Virus record (IMG/VR): IMGVR_UViG_3300008267_005425 | Location: 1-56,497 of that record | Source of the DNA: a virus | DNA: 56,497 nt | Strand: one strand, 5' to 3' | In this document: piece after piece, positions 32,402 to 43,306 of the stretch | Layout: each line of letters begins with the position of its first letter | How positions within the stretch are numbered: the first letter of the stretch is position 1 | Notes under the pieces: model-generated | Seen by the model: only the letters and a program-made list of their open reading frames with translations | What the model was told of the DNA's origin: nothing | Database searches by the model: none | Position numbers and translations under genes: made by a program

Positions 32402-33772
32402 TTAGTAATCCAAATCCTCATCCAAATCATCACTCACATCACCGGGCTTGCCTAACACGAGAGCAAACGCAACACCTTGAGGACCTGCTTTTTTTCTGTA
32501 ATTTGGAATTACAAGCCCAATTGTCTTATACAAGTGTGGTCTTAGTCCGTTTCCATTAGCAGGGAATGCTAGTACGGAGAAGTTTTCTTTTGAAGGGGCT
32601 CCTGAGGCTACTGAGGCATCTGTAACTATGAATATCTTATCACCCTCTTCGAGGCTCATATAGTAATCCATATAGTAACATGCAAAATCAACCAAGAACG
32701 CTGTTTGATTAAGAGTACCATCATCATTAAGATGCTTTTTAATCCACATCCAATCATTAGGACTCTGTCTTTCCGTTAGCGCTTTACCAAAACCTCCGCT
32801 CATTGCCGTGATAAGTTCCTCTTTTGTAACCGGTTCATCGTCTTTTGTAAGCTCGATTAACTGCTTATTCATATCCTCTATTGCAGTTATCCAGCCATCT
32901 TTGCGACTAGATCCGTACCGTCCATTATCTTCAATCACTTTAAAAGTCGGTCCAGACATTGGCTTAGCTGTTCCGGATGGTGATATAGCTGTAGACATTA
33001 ATAAGTCTTTTTCTTGCGCAAGCTTTCTGTATCCTTCTTTAAAGCCTTCTTGAGCTTCTTCTGGAGACCCTAAACCTCCCTGCGCTCTAAGTCTTTTCTT
33101 GAAACCTCCTACCTCAAAGGGAACATCATTAACAAGTAAATCTCCTGATTTTTTTGGCCTTGATCCCAATTTTAACAACACTGCTAACAACACTTCTACT
33201 GTTCCTAATTGTGGTGTTGCACTCCATCTATACAATGCTAGGTTTCCAAGGGTACTAGCCGATAATCCTGTTTGTGCAAACAAATCAGCCAGTCTAGCTG
33301 GTGTGTTTTGGAACGACGTCCAATCGACACCATTAGTATCTCGGTTTAGCAAATACGTATGCAATGCTGACTGGTCTGTGCTCTCTTGCAGTAGTATGTC
33401 AATAATTTCATCAGCATGCCCACTATCACCTCTTAGTGATTTTTCAACTGCTTTTGTAATTGCCTCTTCAAAACTAGCGTTACGCTTTATGAGACTGTTA
33501 ATTTTTGCAATTGTTTTTGGCGATATGATAACCTCAGGATCTGACAGAGCAGCTATTAGTTGCTCTTTTGTCATCTCTATTACTTGTGCCACCTGCTGAG
33601 GTTCTGCTTTTTTCTTCGCTTCAAGGTTAAGTGGCTCATCAAACCCATACTCAGCCATAACCTCTTGAAGAACCTTTAACTCCTTTTTGTCAGTGAACTT
33701 ACCATCCTTCATTGTAGGATAGCCTTTTGGTAGTCTGTACGACCACTCTGCTACTATTTCATCCCAATTCAT
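32402..33772 (-). CDS. Large phage protein of unknown function, possible nuclease-like fold
   Basis: 456 residues. GTVEVLLAVLL, then KKSGDLLVNDVPFEVGGFKKRLRAQ, resemble the E...GD-x(n)-E-x-K layout of PD-(D/E)XK proteins, but the lysine position is G. Neighbouring genes are peptidoglycan-active. IFIVTDAS and an acidic end (DDLDEDLDY) complete it. It may be a virion protein with a degraded nuclease fold or something unrelated. It overlaps the next upstream gene by one base. Confidence 0.5.
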   Translation of the reverse strand: MNWDEIVAEWSYRLPKGYPTMKDGKFTDKKELKVLQEVMAEYGFDEPLNLEAKKKAEPQQVAQVIEMTKEQLIAALSDPEVIISPKTIAKINSLIKRNASFEEAITKAVEKSLRGDSGHADEIIDILLQESTDQSALHTYLLNRDTNGVDWTSFQNTPARLADLFAQTGLSASTLGNLALYRWSATPQLGTVEVLLAVLLKLGSRPKKSGDLLVNDVPFEVGGFKKRLRAQGGLGSPEEAQEGFKEGYRKLAQEKDLLMSTAISPSGTAKPMSGPTFKVIEDNGRYGSSRKDGWITAIEDMNKQLIELTKDDEPVTKEELITAMSGGFGKALTERQSPNDWMWIKKHLNDDGTLNQTAFLVDFACYYMDYYMSLEEGDKIFIVTDASVASGAPSKENFSVLAFPANGNGLRPHLYKTIGLVIPNYRKKAGPQGVAFALVLGKPGDVSDDLDEDLDY

Positions 33773-34065
33773 TACTTACCTGATTTTGGACGCTCAAATG
33801 GTGTACCGTCTTGCACTTTACCATCTCCATCGCCATCCTTTGCGTCCTCTTTAAACGTAGCCTTAGGTTGCTCTGTTGATTCTATACAACCTAGCTCGTC
33901 CCACATAGCTTGATCGATATACCCTGTGTTAGGCAATCCTCGGCTCATTTGCCAAGATAGCACTGCATTGTGTAGTTTGCGATCAAACCATCCATCCGGA
34001 TGCAATCCCAATACTAACTGCACTGCTTTGATCTGTTCGCTCTTTTGTCCAAATTCTAGTTTCAT
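33772..34065 (-). CDS. Peptidoglycan-binding domain protein
   Basis: 97 residues. Residues ~8-55 form a PG_binding_1 domain (IKAVQLVLGLHPDGWFD, SWQMSRGLPNTGYID, MWDEL). The tail has a calcium-loop-like segment (DGDGDGKVQDGTPFERP). It should attach a partner or particle to the wall; the next genes are wall-active as well. Confidence 0.8.
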   Translation of the reverse strand: MKLEFGQKSEQIKAVQLVLGLHPDGWFDRKLHNAVLSWQMSRGLPNTGYIDQAMWDELGCIESTEQPKATFKEDAKDGDGDGKVQDGTPFERPKSGK

Positions 34066-34077
34066 ACTTTGTTGATA

Positions 34078-34686
34078 TTAAAATTCATTAATCAAACAAT
34101 AAGTGACGTGCGTCTGAGTTTTGTTTTTTGCAGCTGCACGATACCACTTCATTTGTTCCATATACTTTGCTCTGTCATTTACTACCTGACATCCAGCACT
34201 CCATGCATCGATAGTTGCCTTTTTCATTTTCAAACTTGCATCCGAAAAGTCATAAGTGTTGGTGTGATAGTTGATACCATACCAACCTGCGATTGGCTTT
34301 CCTAATTCCTCACTCTTACCATCATTATCCCCATCTCGATATACATCAATTGTTGCACCAGTTTGTAGTAAGGCTGGCATCTTACCTTTGTGCATTCCAA
34401 ACTGCCAAACATTGTAGTACCACTTATCGGAAGCAACTACTGCTGCGCCGATTGAGTTGTAGCTTTTGTATCCTCCCTTTAGGATTGTAAGTCCTGGATG
34501 AGTTGTTGCTGAAACGACTGTAAGAAAGTTCTCACTCTCAAACTGATAAATCTTATCGTCGAATAGGTTTGGTTGATCTTCTTTTGATCTTACTCCAATG
34601 TGCCATCTGCCTTTTGGAATTTCTTTGAAACTAGGTAAGCTCTTTACCTTGTCTAATAACTCTTTGTCTGTGTAATTTCGTACCAT
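34078..34686 (-). CDS. L,D-transpeptidase-like (YkuD-type) wall protein
   Basis: 202 residues. GINYHTNTY and, later, WSAGCQVV match the H...S-x-G-C-x-V/R catalytic layout of YkuD-like enzymes; VYRDGDNDG is a possible Ca-binding loop. Similar SAGCQV proteins occur in phages without assigned activity. It may cleave or modify cross-links, or use the fold only to bind. No signal peptide. Confidence 0.6.
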   Translation of the reverse strand: MVRNYTDKELLDKVKSLPSFKEIPKGRWHIGVRSKEDQPNLFDDKIYQFESENFLTVVSATTHPGLTILKGGYKSYNSIGAAVVASDKWYYNVWQFGMHKGKMPALLQTGATIDVYRDGDNDGKSEELGKPIAGWYGINYHTNTYDFSDASLKMKKATIDAWSAGCQVVNDRAKYMEQMKWYRAAAKNKTQTHVTYCLINEF

Positions 34687-34695
34687 ACTTTAAAT

Positions 34696-36767
<2,072 letters not shown>

Positions 36768-36812
36768 TGTAGATTAATTTAATAAGTTTGTAAATTGTTT
36801 TGAGGCTGTAGC

Positions 36813-36820
36813 TATAAATA
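36813..36820 (-). promoter_or_regulatory. TATTTATA motif upstream of nrdJ
   Basis: TATTTATA in coding orientation, 45 bases before the nrdJ ATG and in the 69-base intergenic gap after the helicase. Confidence 0.5.
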
Positions 36821-36836
36821 GGATACACACCTTGCA

Positions 36837-38207
36837 TTACTTTGCTAAATTCTGTAATTCTGAAAATTTATTTGCAAGAGCTTTTCTTACAACCTCAGAA
36901 TCATTTTGCATCATGGCCTTTGCTTCTTTACCTAGAACTGTAGTCTCAGCAAAGATTTCAATTCTTGAAGCCGACATATTCATTCGACTTGGGAAGGTTA
37001 AACCATCCGGACCGAATCGATTCTTGATAACGTGCCATCTTCCAGTACCACTAATCTTATCGGCAACCTTTCGTGATAAGGATACAACAAAGTCGGCTAC
37101 CATCACCTTAGAGTAAGACTCTGCAATCTTATCTGCTTCAATGATATCTTCCTCTAGTGCTGATCGGTTTGCTTGTGATGCTGTGTAGATTGGAATTTGA
37201 TATGTACCAGCCATACCTCGCAAGTCTTCATAAATGTTACCCAGCATGATATCGTTTCGTACAGCTCCCTTTGAGCTTGTATCTCTTAACAAGTCGGCGT
37301 AGTCTACTAACACTAGATCAGGTTGGAAGCCTTGCATGATGCATTTGTCAAGGTGTGCTGATAGCATTGTCACTGTAGCTGTCTTTGTTGGATAGTACTT
37401 TATGATCAACCTTCCTTTGAGTTTGTTTAGTTTCTCAACAACCTCTTCCTGGTGAAACTTTAGGTCTTGTGATGGAATCCCGGTATAGTGTGAATCAAAG
37501 CGTGCACCTACGTAGGTTTCGGAAAGCTCTAAAGTATAGTAGATGACGTTAAGCCCACTCTTGACAGCAGCTGCTGCTATGTTTACTAATGCCATTGACT
37601 TACCAATACCAGCTGGTGCTACGAATACTCCCATCTCGCCACTACCCAAACCACCATCCATGATCTCATTGATTACGTCCCATGGTGTTGGGATTGTATT
37701 TCTTTTATTCTCAACAAACCTTGCACCAATGTCATCTAGGTATTCGTGACCTATGTTTCGATCCGTTCCTGCTTTCATAGCTTCATCGATAGCCGTTTTG
37801 ATATCATCATACTTTCCGGACTGAAGCAGTTGAACTGACTGCAGTATAGCTTCTTTGATCTTTTGATTTTTACAGAACTCCAATGTCCGATCTTTGATAA
37901 AATCAAGATCAGTCGAGTCTGCATATCGGACTACCTCTTTTAGGTTTTCTACAATAGCTACCTTAAGCATAGGTTCCTTCTCTTCGTCCACGTGAATCTT
38001 TAACGCTTCAAGTGTTGGTGGGGACTTATACTTATCAAAGTACTCCATAAGAGTCTGAGCTATCCATTGAGATGAGTCTGACGAAAAATACTTTGGATCT
38101 ATGATATCGTGTATCTGTTGAAGAAACACCCTATCCTTAATCAAAAGTGTCAGTACCTTGTTCTGAAATGCTGTTCCGTAAAATTGTAATGTATCTTGTT
38201 CTTGCAT
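36837..38207 (-). CDS. DnaB/gp41-type replicative helicase
   Basis: 456 residues. A helical N-terminal domain is followed by a RecA-like core: VAPAGIGKSMAL (Walker A, residues 197-204), YYTLELSE (motif with E), DLVLVDYADLL (Walker B), and IYTASQANRSA with the sensor Q. It unwinds the fork for the phage polymerase. No primase gene is seen in the window. The -7 element of its promoter lies 4 bases from the ATG. Confidence 0.92.
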   Translation of the reverse strand: MQEQDTLQFYGTAFQNKVLTLLIKDRVFLQQIHDIIDPKYFSSDSSQWIAQTLMEYFDKYKSPPTLEALKIHVDEEKEPMLKVAIVENLKEVVRYADSTDLDFIKDRTLEFCKNQKIKEAILQSVQLLQSGKYDDIKTAIDEAMKAGTDRNIGHEYLDDIGARFVENKRNTIPTPWDVINEIMDGGLGSGEMGVFVAPAGIGKSMALVNIAAAAVKSGLNVIYYTLELSETYVGARFDSHYTGIPSQDLKFHQEEVVEKLNKLKGRLIIKYYPTKTATVTMLSAHLDKCIMQGFQPDLVLVDYADLLRDTSSKGAVRNDIMLGNIYEDLRGMAGTYQIPIYTASQANRSALEEDIIEADKIAESYSKVMVADFVVSLSRKVADKISGTGRWHVIKNRFGPDGLTFPSRMNMSASRIEIFAETTVLGKEAKAMMQNDSEVVRKALANKFSELQNLAK

Positions 38208-38211
38208 ATGA

Positions 38212-38243
38212 CTAACTATACTAATTTCATTTTAATCTAGCAA
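38212..38243 (-). promoter_or_regulatory. Promoter TTG-N20-TATAGTTAG for the helicase
   Basis: TTG at 38243-38241 and TATAGTTAG at 38220-38212. It overlaps the 3' end of the exonuclease gene and would give a leaderless message. Confidence 0.55.
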
Positions 38244-39284
38244 GGTATATTGATCTAACTTTTGAGTAACCTCTCTTATCCACACTTCGATGTTTCTAAT
38301 TGCATTTGTCATTCCATCTTCAAAAATCATTTGATGAAACTTTATCTTTGCTAATTTTGGGACTGAAGATTCTACTGTGGTTATTACTCTGAGTCTAGTG
38401 CTCGTTGGTATTCCACTCTCAGAAAGCTGCATGATCTGGTGGAATAAACGGATGTCGCTTTCTGCTTGAACTACCTTCTCATAGAGCTTCACTTTTGGGT
38501 TTTCAATAGCCAATCCCTTAGCATATTCAATAAAGTCATCAACACTGATGTAATCTGAACCGGTTAGCTTTGGAAACCTGCTTGCTATAGTTTTTGCTCC
38601 CAATCCCGATACGCCTGGAATGTTATCACTATCGTCCCCTAATAGAGCTCGATAAAGTGCGAAGTTGTATGGCATGATGTTGTAAGTCTCATAAACATCA
38701 TTTGTATAAAATAGTTGCTTTTTTGTTGGACTCCAAATATGAATACGATCATTCACTAATTGCATAAAGTCCTTATCGGAAGACATGATAAATACCTGAG
38801 AATCCTTTTCCTTGAGGTAGTCTTCTGAGATGTAGGCTATAACGTCATCAGCTTCAACTCCGTCCGAAACTACTGTAGTGAAAGGTAATACTTCAATGTA
38901 CTCAACCAACCTCATCAACTGCTCTCGCTGATTGTCTTCCTTGTCGACTGTTTCTGCTCGATTCAACCTTATCTTGAAGGTACGATTGGCCTTGTACTGA
39001 GGGTAAAGCTTTTTACGCTTTGCCGATCCATCCTTTCCATCAAACACAATGATAACTCGAGTTGGATTGATTGCTTTAATAGCATGTCCAACACTTAATA
39101 GAAATCCTGAGATTCCGCCCACATGCTCACCGTTGATGTTTGTAGTAGGACTTGCAGCATAAGCTCTAATGAAAGTGTTGAGGCCGTCAACAATCAACAC
39201 TCGAGAATTCTTTGTGTCTCGTTGATCAGCCCCTTCACCCCTAAGTTTTACTTCATTAAAGTATGCGAGATACTTTTTGTTCAT
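38232..39284 (-). CDS. FEN/5'-3' exonuclease (T4 RNase H-like)
   Basis: 350 residues. RVLIVDGLN, VIIVFDGKDG, VEADDVIAYI, IMSSDKDFMQL and ALLGDDSDNIPGVSGLG are the acidic metal-site blocks and the helix-hairpin-helix of PIN/FEN nucleases. It removes RNA primers and flaps at the lagging strand. The C-terminal ~100 residues are an extension. Five bases from uvsX. Confidence 0.9.
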   Translation of the reverse strand: MNKKYLAYFNEVKLRGEGADQRDTKNSRVLIVDGLNTFIRAYAASPTTNINGEHVGGISGFLLSVGHAIKAINPTRVIIVFDGKDGSAKRKKLYPQYKANRTFKIRLNRAETVDKEDNQREQLMRLVEYIEVLPFTTVVSDGVEADDVIAYISEDYLKEKDSQVFIMSSDKDFMQLVNDRIHIWSPTKKQLFYTNDVYETYNIMPYNFALYRALLGDDSDNIPGVSGLGAKTIASRFPKLTGSDYISVDDFIEYAKGLAIENPKVKLYEKVVQAESDIRLFHQIMQLSESGIPTSTRLRVITTVESSVPKLAKIKFHQMIFEDGMTNAIRNIEVWIREVTQKLDQYTLLD

Positions 39285-39288
39285 AACT

Positions 39289-40434
39289 TTAGTCTTCTAA
39301 TTCTCCTTCATCTACTGAGATTTCATCCGGATCAATTAAGTTTTGATCACGATACTTCATCACATAGATGTCACAGATTTTTTTGTAACAGTATTCTTTT
39401 AACTCTGGATCTTCTTCCAGCATAGCTCTCCACTCCTTAGATTGGAATCGAACTTCCTCACCAGTCTCTTCGTTTACTAACGTATACCAAGCACCTGATG
39501 CTTTAATTGTTCCGTAATCCTTCATAAGAGTCAACCAGCTATTGTAGTCGTCAATTCCTGAGTTAAAGTAAATATCAAACGTGGCTTTCTTGAATGGAGG
39601 ACCCATACGATTCTTAATGATCTGAGCTTCTGTTTGAACTCCAATAATCTGCTCAGTCTTACCTGATCCGCTCTTCAACTTACCTACTCCTTTCAAACGA
39701 ATACGACAGCTTGCATGGAAACCTAAAGCCTTACCACCTGATGTTGTGTACTTGTCTCCAAACATTACTCCCATCTTTTCACGTAGCTGAGATGTACACA
39801 AAAGCAACACCCTCTGCTTACCGATAATGTTTGTAATCTTACGCATTGCTTTAGACATTAGGATAGCTTTTGTAGTTGCCCAACCATCCTTCTCGTAGTC
39901 TGCATCTTGCTCTACTTTTGTAGTAGCTGCTGATACTGAGTCTAGTGCAATTGTTACTAACCGATCCTTTGAACTTTTACGTACTGTTTCGATAATGTTT
40001 TCGATTGCATCAAATGAATCTTCGATTGTCTCTAGCGGAACGTATAACATATTACTAACATCAACCCCTACAGCTCTAAGAAACTCCTCACTTAATGCAT
40101 TCTCTGTATCGATATACACAGCAAGTCCTCCCTTCTTCTGCGTGTTGGCTAGTGTATGTGCTACAATTAAACTCTTACCAGATGCTTCCATCCCTTGCAG
40201 TTCAACAATTCGACCTACTGGGAATCCTCCGTTCGGTCGATTTGATATTGCTAGGTCTAGCAGAGAAGATCCGGTTGAAATCCATTCTGTCAAGTCTGTT
40301 GGAGCTTCTTCGTCGCCATTTAAGAAATGAGCAGCTTTGAAGTCTTTGAACTTTTTGTTTAGGCTGTCTGCTAATACTGAAGCGAGTTCATCCCTTCCCG
40401 ATATTTCATCGGGCGTAACCTTCTGCTTTGCCAT
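39289..40434 (-). CDS. uvsX: UvsX/RecA-type recombinase
   Basis: 381 residues. GRIVELQGMEASGKSLI (Walker A 81-88), AVYIDTENALSEEF, VTIALDSVSA (Walker B) and LLLCTSQLREKMG with TTSGGKALGFHASCRIRL (loop 2/linker) identify it. It drives strand exchange for recombination-dependent replication and repair. The acidic C-terminus (DEISVDEGELED) is typical of UvsX. Adjacent to the SSB gene, its functional partner. Confidence 0.95.
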   Translation of the reverse strand: MAKQKVTPDEISGRDELASVLADSLNKKFKDFKAAHFLNGDEEAPTDLTEWISTGSSLLDLAISNRPNGGFPVGRIVELQGMEASGKSLIVAHTLANTQKKGGLAVYIDTENALSEEFLRAVGVDVSNMLYVPLETIEDSFDAIENIIETVRKSSKDRLVTIALDSVSAATTKVEQDADYEKDGWATTKAILMSKAMRKITNIIGKQRVLLLCTSQLREKMGVMFGDKYTTSGGKALGFHASCRIRLKGVGKLKSGSGKTEQIIGVQTEAQIIKNRMGPPFKKATFDIYFNSGIDDYNSWLTLMKDYGTIKASGAWYTLVNEETGEEVRFQSKEWRAMLEEDPELKEYCYKKICDIYVMKYRDQNLIDPDEISVDEGELED

Positions 40435-40439
40435 GTGGT

Positions 40440-41216
40440 TTATGAATTAAATAATGAATCGAATGCTGATGAAATGTCGTCAGTATTGGTTGCTGTAGTT
40501 GCTCCGGTGATCGGTGCAATTGCTGGCTTCGTACCTTGTGCGTCTGCTCCTGCTTCTGGATCTAACCATTTCTGCAACACCTCAGTCATTTCTTCATAAG
40601 TCGGCTCTGTGAACAACTCTGTGATTTGTTTTTGATTACCAACAATCATCTCTGCAATCTCCTTATCAGTTGTTGCTGGAGTTGTGTTAGGTTTCACTCT
40701 TACTGTGAAAGACGGAAAAGCACCTTCTTTCTCTGCAGCAATATGCTCCACAGTAACATCGCGACCATTCATTAAATCAGTGATGTCACCATAATCTGGA
40801 TCTGCAATCACACTTAAAAGTTCTGTGTAGATCTGCTTACCGAAAGCCCAAAACTTAACACCTTCATGCTCTGCACCGCGTACAATAACTGGAGCGTAAA
40901 CTCGGAACTTTGGTTCGATTTTCTTTCCTAGTTTCCAATCATCTTTGTCTCCTGACTTTTTAAGCTTCTCAGCAAACTCTACTACTGGATCAGGACGTCC
41001 GAAAGATACCGGAGATACCATTGTACGTTTTCCAATCTCGTAGTGGAAGTACATTTCTAAGAATGGATTGTTTTTGTCGAATGCGTAGGGTACGATACGT
41101 ACTTGTGATTTTCCTACTGGTGGTTTCCAAATGAAGTCGCTTGACTTGTTACCACCTCCCGTTGATTGTTGCATTGCTTGCAACTTTGCTTTAATCGCGT
41201 CTAAATTAATCGCCAT
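40440..41216 (-). CDS. gp32-like single-stranded DNA-binding protein
   Basis: 258 residues. The N-terminal AINLDAIKAKLQAMQ helix, SDFIWKPPVGKSQVRIVPY and the FGRPDP strand match the gp32 OB core; the end is the protein-interaction tip (DDISSAFDSLFNS). There is no cysteine anywhere, so the zinc site of T4 gp32 is absent. It coats ssDNA and coordinates helicase, recombinase and polymerase. Confidence 0.88.
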   Translation of the reverse strand: MAINLDAIKAKLQAMQQSTGGGNKSSDFIWKPPVGKSQVRIVPYAFDKNNPFLEMYFHYEIGKRTMVSPVSFGRPDPVVEFAEKLKKSGDKDDWKLGKKIEPKFRVYAPVIVRGAEHEGVKFWAFGKQIYTELLSVIADPDYGDITDLMNGRDVTVEHIAAEKEGAFPSFTVRVKPNTTPATTDKEIAEMIVGNQKQITELFTEPTYEEMTEVLQKWLDPEAGADAQGTKPAIAPITGATTATNTDDISSAFDSLFNS

Positions 41217-41285
41217 CTTTGCTCTTTTTTAAGTTAAACATTAAATACTGGCCCTATGTGGATTACATCCTTGACTGGCCTTACT

Positions 41286-41317
41286 CTTACTATACTACTT
41301 TTTTCTTCTGTTGGCAA
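41286..41317 (-). promoter_or_regulatory. Promoter TTG-N20-TATAGTAAG for the SSB-uvsX-exonuclease operon
   Basis: TTG at 41317-41315 and TATAGTAAG at 41294-41286, leaving a leader of about 65 bases that contains two GGCCAGT direct repeats. Confidence 0.55.
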
Positions 41318-41320
41318 CGC

Positions 41321-41701
41321 TTATCGCGATAGCTCTTGTATTTTTATCAATCTGCAATTGTAATCTGAATCCGATAACAAAAGTGTGTCTTGATATTTGG
41401 TCCAATCAACTCTAAACGTCTTATCTAGTACTCCGTTGTTGAGTGATTGTATTAAACTGTTCAAAGCATTAATGCTATAAAACGTATTTGATTCTTTTTT
41501 TCTATTGATAGAGATTGTATCTTTCATTCTCCTTCCGTCACCAGCTACATTGTAAATGCACACAACGTTGTTGGGTGTTTCTACGTAAGAGTAGCATTTC
41601 ATATTCGTAACATTGTCTGTTGTATAGGTTTTGTAAACTTCACCTATACATAAAGCTAATCTATCTAAATATGTGAATGTGCATAGTAACTGTGGCTTCA
41701 T
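41321..41701 (-). CDS. Hypothetical protein
   Basis: 126 residues, alpha/beta, unrecognised (MKPQLLCTFTYLDRLALCIG). One base after the coiled-coil gene and before the SSB promoter. Confidence 0.55.
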   Translation of the reverse strand: MKPQLLCTFTYLDRLALCIGEVYKTYTTDNVTNMKCYSYVETPNNVVCIYNVAGDGRRMKDTISINRKKESNTFYSINALNSLIQSLNNGVLDKTFRVDWTKYQDTLLLSDSDYNCRLIKIQELSR

Positions 41702-41702
41702 T

Positions 41703-41939
41703 CTACTTCTTCTCTATCGCATCAATCTGCTGCTTTAATTTTCCAATCTCACCATCCATCTTAGCAGCTTGCTTTTCTTTATCTGCCTTTTGCTGTTTTA
41801 GTGCTGATACTTTTTGATCATCTTGAGCACTAGCTGTAGATTCAAGCTCTTTTAGAGCCTTCTTACGTTTGAACTTAACTTTGTTCTCTCGCAAATAAGC
41901 TTCAATCTCAGTTCTAATAAATTGTTTTATAGATCCCAT
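41703..41939 (-). CDS. Small coiled-coil protein
   Basis: 78 residues; the C-terminal two thirds (LKQQKADKEKQAAKMDGEIG) is a strong coiled coil, the N-terminus basic. Starts 18 bases after a TATTTATA motif. Possibly a structural or scaffold-type helper; no specific evidence. Confidence 0.55.
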   Translation of the reverse strand: MGSIKQFIRTEIEAYLRENKVKFKRKKALKELESTASAQDDQKVSALKQQKADKEKQAAKMDGEIGKLKQQIDAIEKK

Positions 41940-41956
41940 TGCGCGGATTAATTTAA

Positions 41957-41964
41957 TATAAATA
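41957..41964 (-). promoter_or_regulatory. TATTTATA motif
   Basis: TATTTATATTAAA in coding orientation, 18 bases before the coiled-coil gene ATG. Confidence 0.5.
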
Positions 41965-41973
41965 GTCCTCGGA

Positions 41974-43278
41974 TTAACAAAGTTTCATTTCTGAATATGT
42001 TATTCCCTTCTTAATCTTGACAGGAAACTTATTCAGATCAATACTTTGAGGTATTACTTCCTTTAATAAATAGTCAAGCTCTTCGCTTGGCACGTCAAAA
42101 AGAATACTATCGTAGGTATAGAGTACTGCAACTGTTTTGTGGTTTTGTAGTTGATCTTGGATTGGTTTCAGAGTCAATACATTGAACTCTGTCTCATACA
42201 TCTGCAAAAAGTAGTTGAATAGTGTGTATAAGGTAATGTCCTGATAATTGGCTAATATCAGCTTTCTACCTGATACCGGACTCTCAATGTATCCATGATC
42301 TTGAGCGAAGTACCACAAACGCTCAGCTAACTCTTTTGCTGCTTTGAAAAACGGTACGTGCAAATACTGCTTACTAATTCCTCCATAAATCTGTCTGAAT
42401 GTAGATTCTTTTGCTTGTAGTATTTGTGGTTTTGTTGGTGTCTGAGTATCGTGATAATGTTTAGCCAAATGCTCATACACATCCTCAGAACCAAAGTCAT
42501 ACCCAGTGAGTGATGCGATTAACCTTGGATGGTATGAATTAAAGTCTAGCTCAACTAAGCTTCCATTCTCAAACCTACTAACAAAGCAATCTCGAGACCC
42601 ATCATCCTTATTCAAAGCTGCGAAGTTTATTCCTCCAAACCTATTACTAGGACGTCCGGTGGTTGTGTAATAGTTATACTGGGTATAGCTTTTATCCTCA
42701 TTTACAGAAAAGGATTGACCAAACGCCTCAGTAAACTTTGTAGGATTGATTTGGATACCATTCTTCTCTATGTCATAAAATGCACTCAGTAATTGGTTTT
42801 GATAGAAGTCCAGACCCGGTTGCTTCTCTGCTACATATATTCGTTCAAATAAATCGTAAGCAATATCTTCATGCTTTGGTAAGCTGACAAGTGAACCTAA
42901 TACATTACAATCTGCAATATAGCGGGCGTAGTGGTTCAAAATGCTGGGAGTCTCGAAATTACAAGGTTGATTAAGCTTTAGGTAGTATTGAAGCTGTGCG
43001 TCAATAAAACCTCTTGTATCATAACCTGCATATTTGAATAGAATTGTATCATAACTATACACATTGCAGTTATAGAGAAAGTTGAAGTCGTCAATTCGAA
43101 ATATCCCATCCGGATGAGTCTTACTGACCGAATAAGTTTGTTTAGTTTGAACGTCGATCATAACCAGTGCTACGACGTCACTTACCACTCTATGTCTACG
43201 ACTATCTTGCAATACCGGATATACGAACAAAGTTCTTCCAGATAAGCTTTCGAGTTGATGCACGCTGTCTATGATCAT
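41974..43278 (-). CDS. Divergent family A polymerase-like protein
   Basis: Start at ATG 43278; the longer frame needs TTG. Numbering from the upstream in-frame TTG (43293; subtract 5 for the called start): TTTGRPSNRFGGINFAAL at 211-227 is the palm-entry block; LVELDFNSYHPRLIA (D250) corresponds to motif A; KESTFRQIYGGI to motif B (K295, Y303-G304); AVLYTYDSILFDV (D395) to motif C, with Y-D-S instead of H-D-E. The N-terminal 150 residues lack recognisable exonuclease acids. The two palm aspartates remain, so catalysis is possible. It coexists with the complete PolA at 20376. Confidence 0.75.
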   Translation of the reverse strand: MIIDSVHQLESLSGRTLFVYPVLQDSRRHRVVSDVVALVMIDVQTKQTYSVSKTHPDGIFRIDDFNFLYNCNVYSYDTILFKYAGYDTRGFIDAQLQYYLKLNQPCNFETPSILNHYARYIADCNVLGSLVSLPKHEDIAYDLFERIYVAEKQPGLDFYQNQLLSAFYDIEKNGIQINPTKFTEAFGQSFSVNEDKSYTQYNYYTTTGRPSNRFGGINFAALNKDDGSRDCFVSRFENGSLVELDFNSYHPRLIASLTGYDFGSEDVYEHLAKHYHDTQTPTKPQILQAKESTFRQIYGGISKQYLHVPFFKAAKELAERLWYFAQDHGYIESPVSGRKLILANYQDITLYTLFNYFLQMYETEFNVLTLKPIQDQLQNHKTVAVLYTYDSILFDVPSEELDYLLKEVIPQSIDLNKFPVKIKKGITYSEMKLC

Positions 43279-43306
43279 GCATCTAATATACAAATTTATT
43301 TAGATT

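Noticed and set aside
33099-33599. 166-codon plus-strand frame
   Set aside because: Antisense shadow of the 456-residue minus-strand gene; no coupling, promoter or recognisable motif.
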